In this document: positions 19,216 through 27,433 of the stretch, piece after piece | Layout of the letters: each line of letters opens with the position of its first letter | Numbering within the stretch: the first letter of the stretch is position 1 | Assembly: GCA_947498935.1 (NCBI GenBank) | Contig: CANMMM010000013.1 | Span: forward strand, 1 to 64,000 | Direction of reading: 5' to 3' | From: an uncultured Aquimarina sp. | GTDB lineage: Bacteria > Bacteroidota > Bacteroidia > Flavobacteriales > Flavobacteriaceae | DNA length: 64,000 bases | Notes under the pieces: generated by a model | The model's database searches: none | What the model saw: the letters and a program-made list of their open reading frames with translations, nothing else | What the model was told of the DNA's origin: nothing | Made by a program: the position numbers and the translations under genes

Positions 19216-19519
19216 TGTATTGTTATTTTTTTACAAAAGCCCTTTATTTTCTTCATCAAACAAGCTTTGTGTCGTATCTTTATACTGTTTTTTAGCGGGT
19301 AGCTTTAAGGTATCATCATAGCTCTTAAAACTTCATAAATGATACCGAGTGTACAGTGTAATTTTTGAGTACTGTTTAGTACCGTTGTACGATTAGTAGC
19401 ATTATAGCCTTTGTAATTTATGATACGGTATATTTAGTACCTAAAAGACTAAGTACCATTAGCTAAAAAAATAATAGAGGGGAATCGTCTTTTTTTCAAT
19501 ATATAATATATCTTTTTTT
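19216..19519 (+). promoter_or_regulatory. Control region upstream of cydAB
   Basis: A 304-bp gap with several overlapping short symmetries: GGTATCAT (19308) / ATGATACC (19339), and repeated GAGTACTG, TTAGTACC and AAGTACC words from 19366 to 19458. Respiratory oxidase genes are usually redox-regulated, so these are plausible operators, but no known site is matched. Confidence 0.3.
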
Positions 19520-20818
19520 ATGGAAAACCTTGATGCAGCAAGACTCCAAATGGCATTTACACTGATATTTCACATTGTATTTGCATGTATCGGCATGGTG
19601 ATGCCTTTTTTTATGGTCATTTCTCATTATAAATGGCTTAAAACTAAAGAAGAAGTTTACTTGCAACTCACTAAATCATGGCAGAAAGGAGTGGCTATTT
19701 TTTTTGTTACGGGAGCCGTTTCAGGCACAGCCTTATCCTTTGAATTAGGGTTGTTATGGCCAGAATTTATGAAACACGCAGGCCCCATTATAGGGATGCC
19801 GTTTTCCTTAGAGGGAGCTGCATTTTTTGTAGAGGCCATTGCATTGGGGTTTTATTTGTATGGTTGGGATAAATTACCCGAAAAATTCCATTGGTTTACA
19901 GGCATTATTATAGGAGTCTCTGGGGTTGCCTCTGGAATATTAGTAGTCGCTGCTAATGGCTGGATGAATGCTCCCAGTGGATTCGACTATGTAGATGGTA
20001 CGTTCTCAAACATAGATCCTGTAGCAGCTTTGCTTAATCCAGCATGGTTTACACAAGCATTACACATGACATTAGCCGCTTTTACGGCAACAGGGTTTGC
20101 CGTAGCAGGTATTCATGCCTATCAAGTCTATAAGAAGCGTAAAGTAACATTGCATACAAAGGCTTTTAAAATAGCCATTACCTTTGGAGCTATAGCTGCC
20201 ATCTTACAGCCTATAAGTGGAGATATTTCTGCAAAGGATATAGCGAAGCGTCAGCCAGTAAAATTAGCAGCAATGGAAGCACATTACGAGACAGAAAAAG
20301 GAGCACCACTCTACATTGGGGGAATTGTAGATGCAACGACGCAACAAGTTACTCATAAAATAGCACTGCCAGGGATGCTTTCCTTTTTAGCATTTGGTGA
20401 TTTTAATGCAGAAGTCAAAGGATTGAATGAATTTCCAGAAGATGAACGACCCAATGTGCCAGTAGTACATTATGCATTTCAAGTTATGGTAGGTATTGGA
20501 GGGCTATTAATGCTAGCCGGGATCCTTTATTTTATATCCTTAAAAAAGAAGAAATGGTCAGGAAATGCAAAATATTGGTTGTTTTTTGTACTACTTGCTC
20601 CTTTAGGATTCATCGCACTAGAGGCAGGATGGATAGTTACAGAGGTCGGTAGGCAGCCGTGGATCATTCATCAGGTAATGCGTACCAAGGATGCCGTTAC
20701 ACCAATGCCAGGAATTGTAGTCAGTTTCTATATGTATATCGTAGTGTATACCGTATTATCCGTAGCAGTCACTTGGTTAATGCTTCGTCAGATCAAAGTC
20801 CTTAACACCCAAAATTAG
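19520..20818 (+). CDS. cydA: Cytochrome bd ubiquinol/menaquinol oxidase subunit I
   Basis: CydA carries hemes b558, b595 and d and the quinol site of cytochrome bd, which reduces oxygen to water at low oxygen tension in the inner membrane. The 432-residue form is the short Q-loop type. Nine or so membrane segments are visible, starting with LQMAFTLIFHIVFACIG, whose His18 matches the conserved N-terminal heme ligand. Other family features are GAVSGTALSFELGLLWPEFM, GPIIGMPFSLEGAAFFVEAIALGFYLYGWD and the C-terminal GWIVTEVGRQPW. It is six bases before cydB, so they are co-transcribed and probably translated in step. Confidence 0.95.
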   Translation: MENLDAARLQMAFTLIFHIVFACIGMVMPFFMVISHYKWLKTKEEVYLQLTKSWQKGVAIFFVTGAVSGTALSFELGLLWPEFMKHAGPIIGMPFSLEGAAFFVEAIALGFYLYGWDKLPEKFHWFTGIIIGVSGVASGILVVAANGWMNAPSGFDYVDGTFSNIDPVAALLNPAWFTQALHMTLAAFTATGFAVAGIHAYQVYKKRKVTLHTKAFKIAITFGAIAAILQPISGDISAKDIAKRQPVKLAAMEAHYETEKGAPLYIGGIVDATTQQVTHKIALPGMLSFLAFGDFNAEVKGLNEFPEDERPNVPVVHYAFQVMVGIGGLLMLAGILYFISLKKKKWSGNAKYWLFFVLLAPLGFIALEAGWIVTEVGRQPWIIHQVMRTKDAVTPMPGIVVSFYMYIVVYTVLSVAVTWLMLRQIKVLNTQN

Positions 20819-20824
20819 TAGCCC

Positions 20825-21853
20825 ATGTTAGTTGTCGTTCTATTTTTTTTAATATTCTCATTATATCTCTATGTCGTGTTAGGAGGAGCAGACTACGGAG
20901 CTGGTATCGTAGAGTTATTCTCCTCTAGAGAAAATCAACAGATTACCAAAAAGACACTTTATAGAGTGATGGGACCTGTATGGGAAGCAAACCATATTTG
21001 GATTATTATTATGATTGTTATCCTATGGATTGCATTTCCGGTATACTATAATATTTTAGTAGTCCATCTACATATTCCTTTAACTATTGTGTTATTAGGT
21101 GTCACCTTAAGAGGAGTAGCGTTTGTATTTAGGCATTATGATGCTATTATAGATAACACACAGCGAGTATACGATACGATGTTTACAATATCGAGTCTGA
21201 TCACTCCCATATTTCTTGGGATGGTTTTCGGAGGGCTCGTAAGTGGGCAATTAATGATTACAGATGATATCGCCACAACGGGGTTTTATGACACCTATGT
21301 ACAGCCGTGGTGTAATCCATTTAGTATACTCATAGGCTTCTTTTTTGCAGCATTGTGTGCTTTCTTATCCGCAGTATTGCTCATAGGAGAGTCAGATGAG
21401 TCTACAGCGCCAATTTATATCAGAAAAGCCGCTATTGCTACGATCGTTGTATTCATTATAGGATTGGTAACTTTTATCTATGGGTATAGTGCGGATTATT
21501 TATTTGTTACAGGGTTTCTGGCTAATAACTACGCATTAGCAGCCATGGGCGTATCAGGTTTGTTACTAATACCACTTTGGATTACGATTAAAAAAGGAAA
21601 TAAAGTGTGGAGTCGTTTTTTTGCAGGATTGCAAGTATTTCTGATATTGTTAGGAGTATTAATGTCTCATTTTCCTACTATTATTATTACAGCTACTTCA
21701 GCTCCTATAAACTTATTAGAGGCTATAGCACCTCCGTCAGTGATTAACGTATTAGGAATATCATTAATAGTAGGGGGAGTAGTAATTTTGCCAGGTTTAT
21801 TTCATTTATTAAAATCGTTTAAAATGATTAAAATTTTAGAGCGAAAGGCATAG
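20825..21853 (+). CDS. cydB: Cytochrome bd oxidase subunit II
   Basis: The second core subunit of cytochrome bd, 342 residues with about eight membrane helices. Family features: LGGADYGAGIVELF near the N terminus, VMGPVWEANHIWIIIMIVILWIAFPVYY, and the GVTLRGVAFVFRHYD motif. It directly follows cydA. No small CydX-like gene is evident after it; instead a family A MITE-like element begins inside the stop codon (21853). Confidence 0.95.
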   Translation: MLVVVLFFLIFSLYLYVVLGGADYGAGIVELFSSRENQQITKKTLYRVMGPVWEANHIWIIIMIVILWIAFPVYYNILVVHLHIPLTIVLLGVTLRGVAFVFRHYDAIIDNTQRVYDTMFTISSLITPIFLGMVFGGLVSGQLMITDDIATTGFYDTYVQPWCNPFSILIGFFFAALCAFLSAVLLIGESDESTAPIYIRKAAIATIVVFIIGLVTFIYGYSADYLFVTGFLANNYALAAMGVSGLLLIPLWITIKKGNKVWSRFFAGLQVFLILLGVLMSHFPTIIITATSAPINLLEAIAPPSVINVLGISLIVGGVVILPGLFHLLKSFKMIKILERKA

Positions 21854-21955
21854 AAGTGGTGTGTATTTTTTTCAATTGCTTATAAAAGCGACCTTTTACA
21901 TTCGAATTTTGAAGACATCAAAAAAATGAATATCGTTTTATAAAGGAACCACTTA
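21853..21955 (+). repeat. MITE-like family A, shortened copy
   Basis: GAAGTGGTGTGTATTTTTTTCAATTGCTTATAAAAGCGACCTTTTACA resembles the left end of the copy at 39097, and the segment closes with GGAACCACTT, the inverted partner. The middle is much reduced. It starts within the last base of the cydB stop codon. Confidence 0.6.
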
Positions 21956-22097
21956 CTAGGTTTAAAAATTTGCAAACAAATGTGTCGAAAATTACAAATA
22001 ATTGATAAAAATTAAATAAATTAGCCGCCGCTAATGTTAAAAACAAATAAAATTGATTTTTGTCAATTATTTGATATTTAGTTTCTTAAGTGTAATT

Positions 22098-22172
22098 CGG
22101 GTAGTAGCTTAGTCCGGTTAAAGTGCTGGTCTGGGGGACCAGAGATCGGAGGTTCGAATCCTCTCTACCCGA
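22098..22172 (+). tRNA. tRNA-Pro (anticodon GGG)
   Basis: A complete cloverleaf: acceptor CGGGTAG / CTACCCG with discriminator A at 22172, D stem GCTT / AAGT, anticodon stem CTGGT / ACCAG with loop CTGGGGG (GGG at 22133-22135), and T arm GGAGG-TTCGAAT-CCTCT. The 3' CCA is not encoded. It reads CCC/CCU proline codons. Confidence 0.95.
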
Positions 22173-22216
22173 CATTTCCTTTTATTCTCCTAAGCATGTT
22201 ACTTACTTATTATCTA

Positions 22217-22306
22217 GGGCGTTCCCCAAGGGTCGGGCTATCCGTTACAATTCCTCGCACCTCCTAAGGTCGGGCTGTGGGATTTTCACTTCTATCCCTA
22301 ACGCAA
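22217..22306 (+). repeat. REP-like repeat, copy B
   Basis: A full copy from GGGCGTTCCCC to CCCTAACGCAA, 45 bp after the tRNA. The upper hairpin stem is GCAC / GGGC, with one mismatched pair compared with copies A, D and E. Confidence 0.85.
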
Positions 22307-22535
22307 CTATACGTGATCCAAAAAAAAGAAAGTACGCTAGGTTTTATCCACGACTATACAATCTATTGCGGCTTGCAACTGCTGTAAAAGCTAATACGCT
22401 GTTCTATTTTTAAACAGAAGCATAGCCATGCTGTGCTGAAGTTTAGAAAACATCAGGTTTTGCTGTTTTTCAAGCCTCATGACGAAGTGTTATTACATAA
22501 AATGGGATTAACGGTACATCATTTTTCATAAAAAA

Positions 22536-22564
22536 ACACTCTTATAATAGCTGTATAAGAGTGT
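22536..22564 (-). terminator. Terminator of the small gene 22678-22929
   Basis: An 11-bp stem ACACTCTTATA / TATAAGAGTGT with a 7-base loop; on the minus strand it is followed by a run of T. It is 113 bases past the end of the leftward gene. Confidence 0.7.
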
Positions 22565-22677
22565 AAGTATATGTTTAGTATCTCTTTGTAGTTACACCAG
22601 ATTTAATAAAAGGAGATGGTAGCCTTACGAGAGGTACAATAGCATGTGTGTTTTGTATGTAGAAGGTATTTTGAGTG

Positions 22678-22929
22678 TTATCTTTTTACCCATCTAGAAC
22701 CACTACGTACATATTTTTCATTATCAAATTCTACAAAGCGTGTAAGTCGCAGTGCTTCTAGAAATATAGTTTGAATTGCTTTCTTTGATTTTATTTGCGG
22801 AAAGTCATTAAATGAAAATACTCCTTTCTTTAGGGTAATAATATTATTTCTGTGATCTATAATCTTTAGATATCCGTTTTCAGAAGAACTTTCGATTAAT
22901 TCTAGGATCAACTCTTCATTAATTTTCAT
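22678..22929 (-). CDS. Small hypothetical protein
   Basis: An 83-residue protein without signal peptide or membrane segment, starting MKINEELILELIESSSENGYLK and ending in basic residues (YVRSGSRWVKR). The gene has an ATG start, an acceptable amino-acid composition and its own terminator at 22536. I do not recognise a family. It is an isolated leftward gene between the tRNA region and the long upstream region of the GH26-like gene. Confidence 0.55.
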   Translation of the reverse strand: MKINEELILELIESSSENGYLKIIDHRNNIITLKKGVFSFNDFPQIKSKKAIQTIFLEALRLTRFVEFDNEKYVRSGSRWVKR

Positions 22930-23947
22930 AGGTTTGGTAATCTTTTCTTTAACTTAAATATATCGAGGGGATACATACTTATTTGAGTACAACAAATTTA
23001 ATAGTATAAGTAATTATGAAGTTAAAAATAAATGTTAAAAGTTGATTTTTCCCTTTATTTGTGCGGTTAAAGAACAGTTTTTTAGCTTGTAACATGTAAT
23101 GATTAAAAACATTTTTAAGCTTTATTTGTGCAATGATTACTTCTTTTAAAAGGTTATTATTAGGGTTTAATAACTTGCAAATGAGTTGGTTGTTTGTTTT
23201 TGGTGATTGTCGTCTTTTATCTATGTATAGAAGTGTATAGGATGGTTTTATAAATGGAAATATCCCTTTGTTTTTTTGTTAATTATGTCGCTATACTCGG
23301 TATAGAGTAAGAAAAGGATTTCACGTGATTATGATAAAATTGATAATTAGAGTTAAATATAGTTAAAAAAGGGATTTTTCCCTTTTAATCTTGGTTCATT
23401 TGCAGATTCAAATTCAAACAACAATCGTTTCGTCCCCAAAGTATGCGATTTATCGAATTTGATAATAGACTTAACCTAAACATTGCAAAAAGCAGTTGTA
23501 CTTGTATAGCTGCTTTTTGTGTTTCAGAACTTCATGATGTTACTAATGTGTTTATATGCTTGAAAAATAGGCTTTTATAGAAAATTGTTGTTTTGTGTGT
23601 GTGGTTTTTCTTACTGATTTTTAGTAAGTTATTGTTTTTTGAATGTCGTTTATACAATGAAACAAGCTGTTTATACAGTTTATGAGGTCGTTGGTTAATT
23701 ATTAGCTGATTACTGTTTTAAAAAAAATATCTTTCCTTCCGATTTGAAAAAGCTATACGATAAACGGCTTTTTTTAATTTAAAAAATTGTACATCAGTTA
23801 TTTAGTTTTAGTAGTAACTAAAATGCTGTATATAATTTAAGGTATTAATCATGTATGTGGTATCGTATTCGCCCTAGCGATCGCATGTAAGCAGGTTTAA
23901 TATCAAAACATCACACATATTATTTTAATTTATTAAAAACTAATGTT
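22930..23947. other. Gene-free 1-kb region with two terminator-like hairpins
   Basis: No coding frame is supported. Two hairpins stand out: AAAAGGGA / TCCCTTTT at 23367-23386, and AAAAAGCAG / CTGCTTTTT at 23487-23518, followed by GTGTTTC. The 100 bases between them are less AT-rich than their surroundings (CGTTTCGTCCCCAAAG), with a small hairpin TTATC / GATAA, so a small RNA ending at 23518 is possible. The last 430 bases are the presumed leader and promoter of the GH26-like gene. Confidence 0.35.
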
Positions 23948-25429
23948 ATGAAAAAAAAAATCATTACACTAAGTTGTAGGCTAGTACTACTTCTTTTGGG
24001 GAGTACGATGACAGCTCAATTAGCGCCAGAGAATCATCAAAAATTATTGTTTGTAGGGCAAGATTTACAATCAGTAGAGGATTATAGAAATAATTGCAAA
24101 GGATGCCACCCTGGGCATGGAGAAACAACGTATCTGGCATTTTACATTTTAAAGGTGCCTTTTATAGGTACTCCCGATGGAGGTATTTTCTTTGGAGGTA
24201 TGGGAATGGATGATGAAGGGAATTTCGTAGAAAATAACACGAATTGGGGAGCTGGTCCCTTAAACTTATGGAAAGCAGCAAGTCGATCTCCATTAGTAAA
24301 CGTAGGATTAAACATTACGACACAATTTGCTCCGCAAGGACTCGAGAAGATTGCGAGAGGAGAACACGATGATATTATAGAGAAAATGGCTTTGTTATTT
24401 AATAAATTTCCAGAAACGGTTTTCTATCTTCGTATAGGGTATGAGTTTGACGGTACTTGGAATATAGGCTATAGTAATACGAATAACTATATTGGTGCAT
24501 TCAGAAGAATCGTAGATATGTTGCGATTTAATTTAGAACAGGATAATGTAAAGTTTGTATGGCAGGGATCAGCATCACCAGTAGATGATATTATCGAACA
24601 AGGAGAAAGAGAAAACATCGAGAATTGGTATCCTGGTGATTCTTATGTAGACTGGACAGGAATTTCATGGTTTTTAGGTGTAAACGAACAGCCAGTACCT
24701 TCATTAAACACATTCGATAAAATTCCTACTCAATTACAATTAGCTAGAGAAATGCTGACCTTCTCTGAACAGCATAATAAACCAATGCTGATAGGAGAGG
24801 CTACACCACAGGGATACCAGTTCGATAAATTAGATAACTGTAATATGTCGCCTGTATGGGATGGAGAAGCTGCTCAGGATTGTCAGACAGTAAGTGCTAG
24901 AAAAATATATAAAGAATGGTTTGCCCCTTTGTTTCAGTTTGTAAACTTTAATAATGAGATACAAGGACTATCGTATATCAATGCAGATTGGGATGTGCAA
25001 ACCAACTGGGGACCTCCATACAATGCAGGATATTGGGGAGATACTCGTATAGAGGAAAATGATTTTATTCGTTTAAAATGGATCAGTGAGTTTAAAACCA
25101 ATAATTTTTTAAAGACTACAGATACATATGATGTATTGGAAGCCATTGGTTATGAAATCCCAGTAGGGAAAACCAATCCTACACGCGCTGTGACGGATAC
25201 TTTTACGAAACAAAAAAGTGCGCCACTAGTGATTTTGCCTAATCCAGGAGGTAATCAATTGACTATACAGGGAGCAGCTAAAGATGATCCGTTATTGATT
25301 GTAGATATGAATGGAAAACAAGTGATTAAGGGAACAGGGAATACTACTGATATCAGTAAACTTTCTAAAGGGATGTATCTTGTAAAATCAGGAGTAGGTA
25401 AAGATGCTATGCCTTTGTTAAAAAAATAA
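23948..25429 (+). CDS. Secreted GH26-like glycoside hydrolase with T9SS tail
   Basis: A 493-residue exported protein related to each of the three modules in the 1,380-residue protein at 42285-46427. After a signal peptide (about 1-24) comes a TIM-barrel domain like family GH26 (mannanase and related activities): YLRIGYEFDG with likely acid/base Glu166, the AFRRIVDMLR helix, FVWQGSASPVDD, WYPGDSYVDWTGISWF, and KPMLIGEATPQG with likely nucleophile Glu284. The C terminus (about 418-493; VILPNPGGNQLTI, LSKGMYLV) is a type-A T9SS sorting domain, so it is exported to the surface or medium. An odd CKGCH motif is at 50-54. Polysaccharide target unknown; the GH26 label is from motifs, not a search. 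Confidence 0.72.
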   Translation: MKKKIITLSCRLVLLLLGSTMTAQLAPENHQKLLFVGQDLQSVEDYRNNCKGCHPGHGETTYLAFYILKVPFIGTPDGGIFFGGMGMDDEGNFVENNTNWGAGPLNLWKAASRSPLVNVGLNITTQFAPQGLEKIARGEHDDIIEKMALLFNKFPETVFYLRIGYEFDGTWNIGYSNTNNYIGAFRRIVDMLRFNLEQDNVKFVWQGSASPVDDIIEQGERENIENWYPGDSYVDWTGISWFLGVNEQPVPSLNTFDKIPTQLQLAREMLTFSEQHNKPMLIGEATPQGYQFDKLDNCNMSPVWDGEAAQDCQTVSARKIYKEWFAPLFQFVNFNNEIQGLSYINADWDVQTNWGPPYNAGYWGDTRIEENDFIRLKWISEFKTNNFLKTTDTYDVLEAIGYEIPVGKTNPTRAVTDTFTKQKSAPLVILPNPGGNQLTIQGAAKDDPLLIVDMNGKQVIKGTGNTTDISKLSKGMYLVKSGVGKDAMPLLKK

Positions 25430-25491
25430 AACTTGATTATCACCTTTCTTTATAAATAGCTTGAATTAACCACACTGCTGTTTTACTAACA

Positions 25492-25651
25492 GAACTCATC
25501 TTTACTTTTTGTTTTTGACCGAATATGAGAAGAAATCTGACTGGATAAGGCACTTTTTGAAATTCATAGCAGTGCTACGGATAAGAAAAGTAACGAAATA
25601 CAGGTGAATTTCAGTCATTTTTTAGGGAAAAGAAAAAGTCAAGATGAGTTC
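25492..25651 (+). repeat. MITE-like family B element, full copy
   Basis: 160 bp bounded by GAACTCATCTTTACTTTTT and the inverted AAAAAGTCAAGATGAGTTC. It aligns throughout with 59492-59650. The centre reads ATAGCAGTGCTACGGA, a motif also found (inverted) in family A. No open frame. Confidence 0.8.
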
Positions 25652-25655
25652 ACTG

Positions 25656-25696
25656 AAAAAGGCATGTGTATCACTAAGATGCACATGCCTTATACT
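25656..25696 (+). terminator. Terminator-like hairpin downstream of GH26-like gene
   Basis: The stem AAGGCATGTG / CACATGCCTT has a 13-base loop and weak T-rich sequence after it. It lies between a family B element and a family A end. Confidence 0.6.
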
Positions 25697-25697
25697 T

Positions 25698-25735
25698 TGA
25701 AGTGGTTTACACTTTTTGATTTCAGCGAAAAATAC
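25698..25735 (+). repeat. MITE-like family A, single end
   Basis: TGAAGTGGTTTACACTTTT followed by TGATTTCAGCGAA, a good match to one end of family A only; the other half is absent. It abuts the end of the leftward OmpA-like gene. Confidence 0.55.
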
Positions 25736-25741
25736 TAGTGT

Positions 25742-26560
25742 CTACTTTGCACCATTTTTCATTGTTTCTTTGATTGTGCTGTAGAACTGATCAAATGTAG
25801 GGTCTATCACAATTCTGGTAGCAGTTTCAATGCCTTCTGTAGCATACTCACTTCTACCTAAGACTTTAAAACGCTTTGGTGCTACTTTTCCTTCGGTATG
25901 TAAAAATCGTACTACAGCTGCAGCCTGTTTAGCACTTAAATCCCAATTATCGATCATCGTTTTTCCGTCGAGCTTTAGCGCATTGCTATTGCCTTCTACG
26001 GTTACTGATAGTGTAGGATTTTCGGTGAGAATGGTTGCTATTTTTTGTAATGTAGGAGTGGCAGCTGCGGCTACGGTATAGCTTTTGTCATTTTCGCCAA
26101 ATAATGTGGTATTGGCAATGGTTACATAGATCGTTCCGTTACTAATCTTTAATTGATCACCTCCCAAAGCGTTTTTAAAGGCACTAAAAACAGCTAAATT
26201 CGTAGAGTCATTTTTAGTAATGACGTCGTTAATGGTATTTAACTGACGGTCTTTTTCTTTGATGATCTCTTGTGAGATTTGTAGGTTGTTGGCTTTTTTA
26301 TTAGAAAGCTCAGTAAAATTACTCATATTCTTTAGCAGCTTATCATTGGTCGCTTTTAGGTCAGCTACTTGTACTTCCATAGAGGCTACCTCGGATTTAC
26401 TGATTCGCTCTTGTTTACGCGCTACTGCTAATTCGGATTTAGTACTTTGAAGTGTACTTCTTAGTTTTTCGATTTCTGTAAGTAAATCTTTTTTCTTTTG
26501 TGCCTGTACGTGAGTACCCACGCTAAGTAATATGGCAAAAAATAGAAGGGTTGTTTTCAT
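25742..26560 (-). CDS. OmpA/MotB-like envelope protein with coiled coil
   Basis: A 272-residue exported protein. A signal peptide (1-20, ending HVQAQ) precedes a long coiled coil (about 24-115, heptad-rich with many Lys, Glu and Leu), then a C-terminal OmpA/MotB-like domain (about 135-260) that in relatives binds peptidoglycan: GTIYVTIANTTLFGENDKSYT, LTVEGNSNALKLDG-type strand-turn, DNWDLSAKQAAAVVRFLH and FKVLGRSEYA. The usual NxxLSxxRA helix is replaced by the NWDLSAKQAAAV version. It probably links the outer membrane or another partner to the cell wall. Confidence 0.82.
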   Translation of the reverse strand: MKTTLLFFAILLSVGTHVQAQKKKDLLTEIEKLRSTLQSTKSELAVARKQERISKSEVASMEVQVADLKATNDKLLKNMSNFTELSNKKANNLQISQEIIKEKDRQLNTINDVITKNDSTNLAVFSAFKNALGGDQLKISNGTIYVTIANTTLFGENDKSYTVAAAATPTLQKIATILTENPTLSVTVEGNSNALKLDGKTMIDNWDLSAKQAAAVVRFLHTEGKVAPKRFKVLGRSEYATEGIETATRIVIDPTFDQFYSTIKETMKNGAK

Positions 26561-26705
26561 GTGTTTGTTCTAATGTTTTATAGCTCATTAAACGTGCCTA
26601 CACTCATTTTATCAATGGATTGTAGAAGGAGATAATGGCTCATTACTGATTTGTTGCAATTGCTAATGTAAAAATTTTTTTGCTTATAGGAGTACTGGAT
26701 ACAGC

Positions 26706-27146
26706 CTACTGTGGTGTAGCGAGTACTTGTTTAGCAGTAGTGATGCTTTGATGGATCTGTGTTTTGAGTGCATCTACTTCGGTTTTTTCTTCTAGAAGCA
26801 GTTTCATTTTTTGTTTGAATACTTCGGGATTATCAGTAGTTACGGGTTCTCCATGCGGGAATTTAGTACTGAAATCTGACATCCAATCCATCATGAAATC
26901 ATAGGATTTCTTGAGCCCTGTTTGCGCTTGCAGATGTGATTGTCCTATGGCAGTGGTGTCTATCTTAGGAGTGAGTTGCTGGATCAGGCTACTGATTTCT
27001 CCCATTTTGGGCATGACCTCATCATGTACATCGATGATTTGTTGCATCACGGCATCGAATTCGGCCTCTTCTTTAGAAACTTGATTGCAGGCGATGAATG
27101 TGAAACAAGATAGTATATATAAAAAGGATTTTAGTTGTTTGTTCAT
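26706..27146 (-). CDS. Small lipoprotein, helical
   Basis: The start at 27146 (MNKQLKSFLYILSCFTFIAC) gives a clean lipoprotein signal with the acylated Cys at residue 20; the longer reading from 27173 only adds nine residues before it. The mature 126 residues are helical (FDAVMQQIIDVHDEVMPKMGEISSLI, then SYDFMMDWMSDF), the pattern of a small Bacteroidota lipoprotein family often called viral A-type inclusion protein in databases, a name with no functional meaning. It may be transcribed alone; the OmpA-like gene follows on the same strand after 145 bp. Confidence 0.7.
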   Translation of the reverse strand: MNKQLKSFLYILSCFTFIACNQVSKEEAEFDAVMQQIIDVHDEVMPKMGEISSLIQQLTPKIDTTAIGQSHLQAQTGLKKSYDFMMDWMSDFSTKFPHGEPVTTDNPEVFKQKMKLLLEEKTEVDALKTQIHQSITTAKQVLATPQ

Positions 27147-27328
27147 GGTGTATAGTATTGTTTTTAAGGTCATATATAACGACGTGGTGTCACGTTTTGT
27201 GATTGTATTTGTAATATGATGATCACTGGTCGTGTGCTATGAATTATGAGTTAAATATATTGTTTTTATACAGATTGCTAGTGGGTTTATGGGCTTAAAG
27301 TTACGATGGCTGATGTTTTACTGTTTTT

Positions 27329-27417
27329 TTGCGTTAGGGATAGCAGTGAAAATCCCACAGCTCGACCTTAGGAGAGCGAGGAATTGTAACGGATAGCCCG
27401 ACCCTTGGGGAACGCCC
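27329..27417 (-). repeat. REP-like repeat, copy C
   Basis: A full inverted copy. Read on the minus strand its upper hairpin stem is GCTC / GAGC, where copies A, D and E have GCAC / GTGC: both strands changed, so base pairing is kept. Confidence 0.85.
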
Positions 27418-27433
27418 TCATACTACTGTAGGA

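Noticed and set aside
22123..22413. 96-codon frame
   Set aside because: It begins inside tRNA-Pro and reads through REP copy B; repeat-encoded peptides of this kind are not genes.
23948..25429. Cytochrome c identity based on CKGCH
   Set aside because: A single motif in a TIM-barrel glycosidase-like protein is not enough; kept only as a low-interest observation.
12237..25429. A single polysaccharide utilisation locus from susC to the GH26-like gene
   Set aside because: cydAB, a tRNA and several terminators lie between, so there is no evidence that they form one functional locus.
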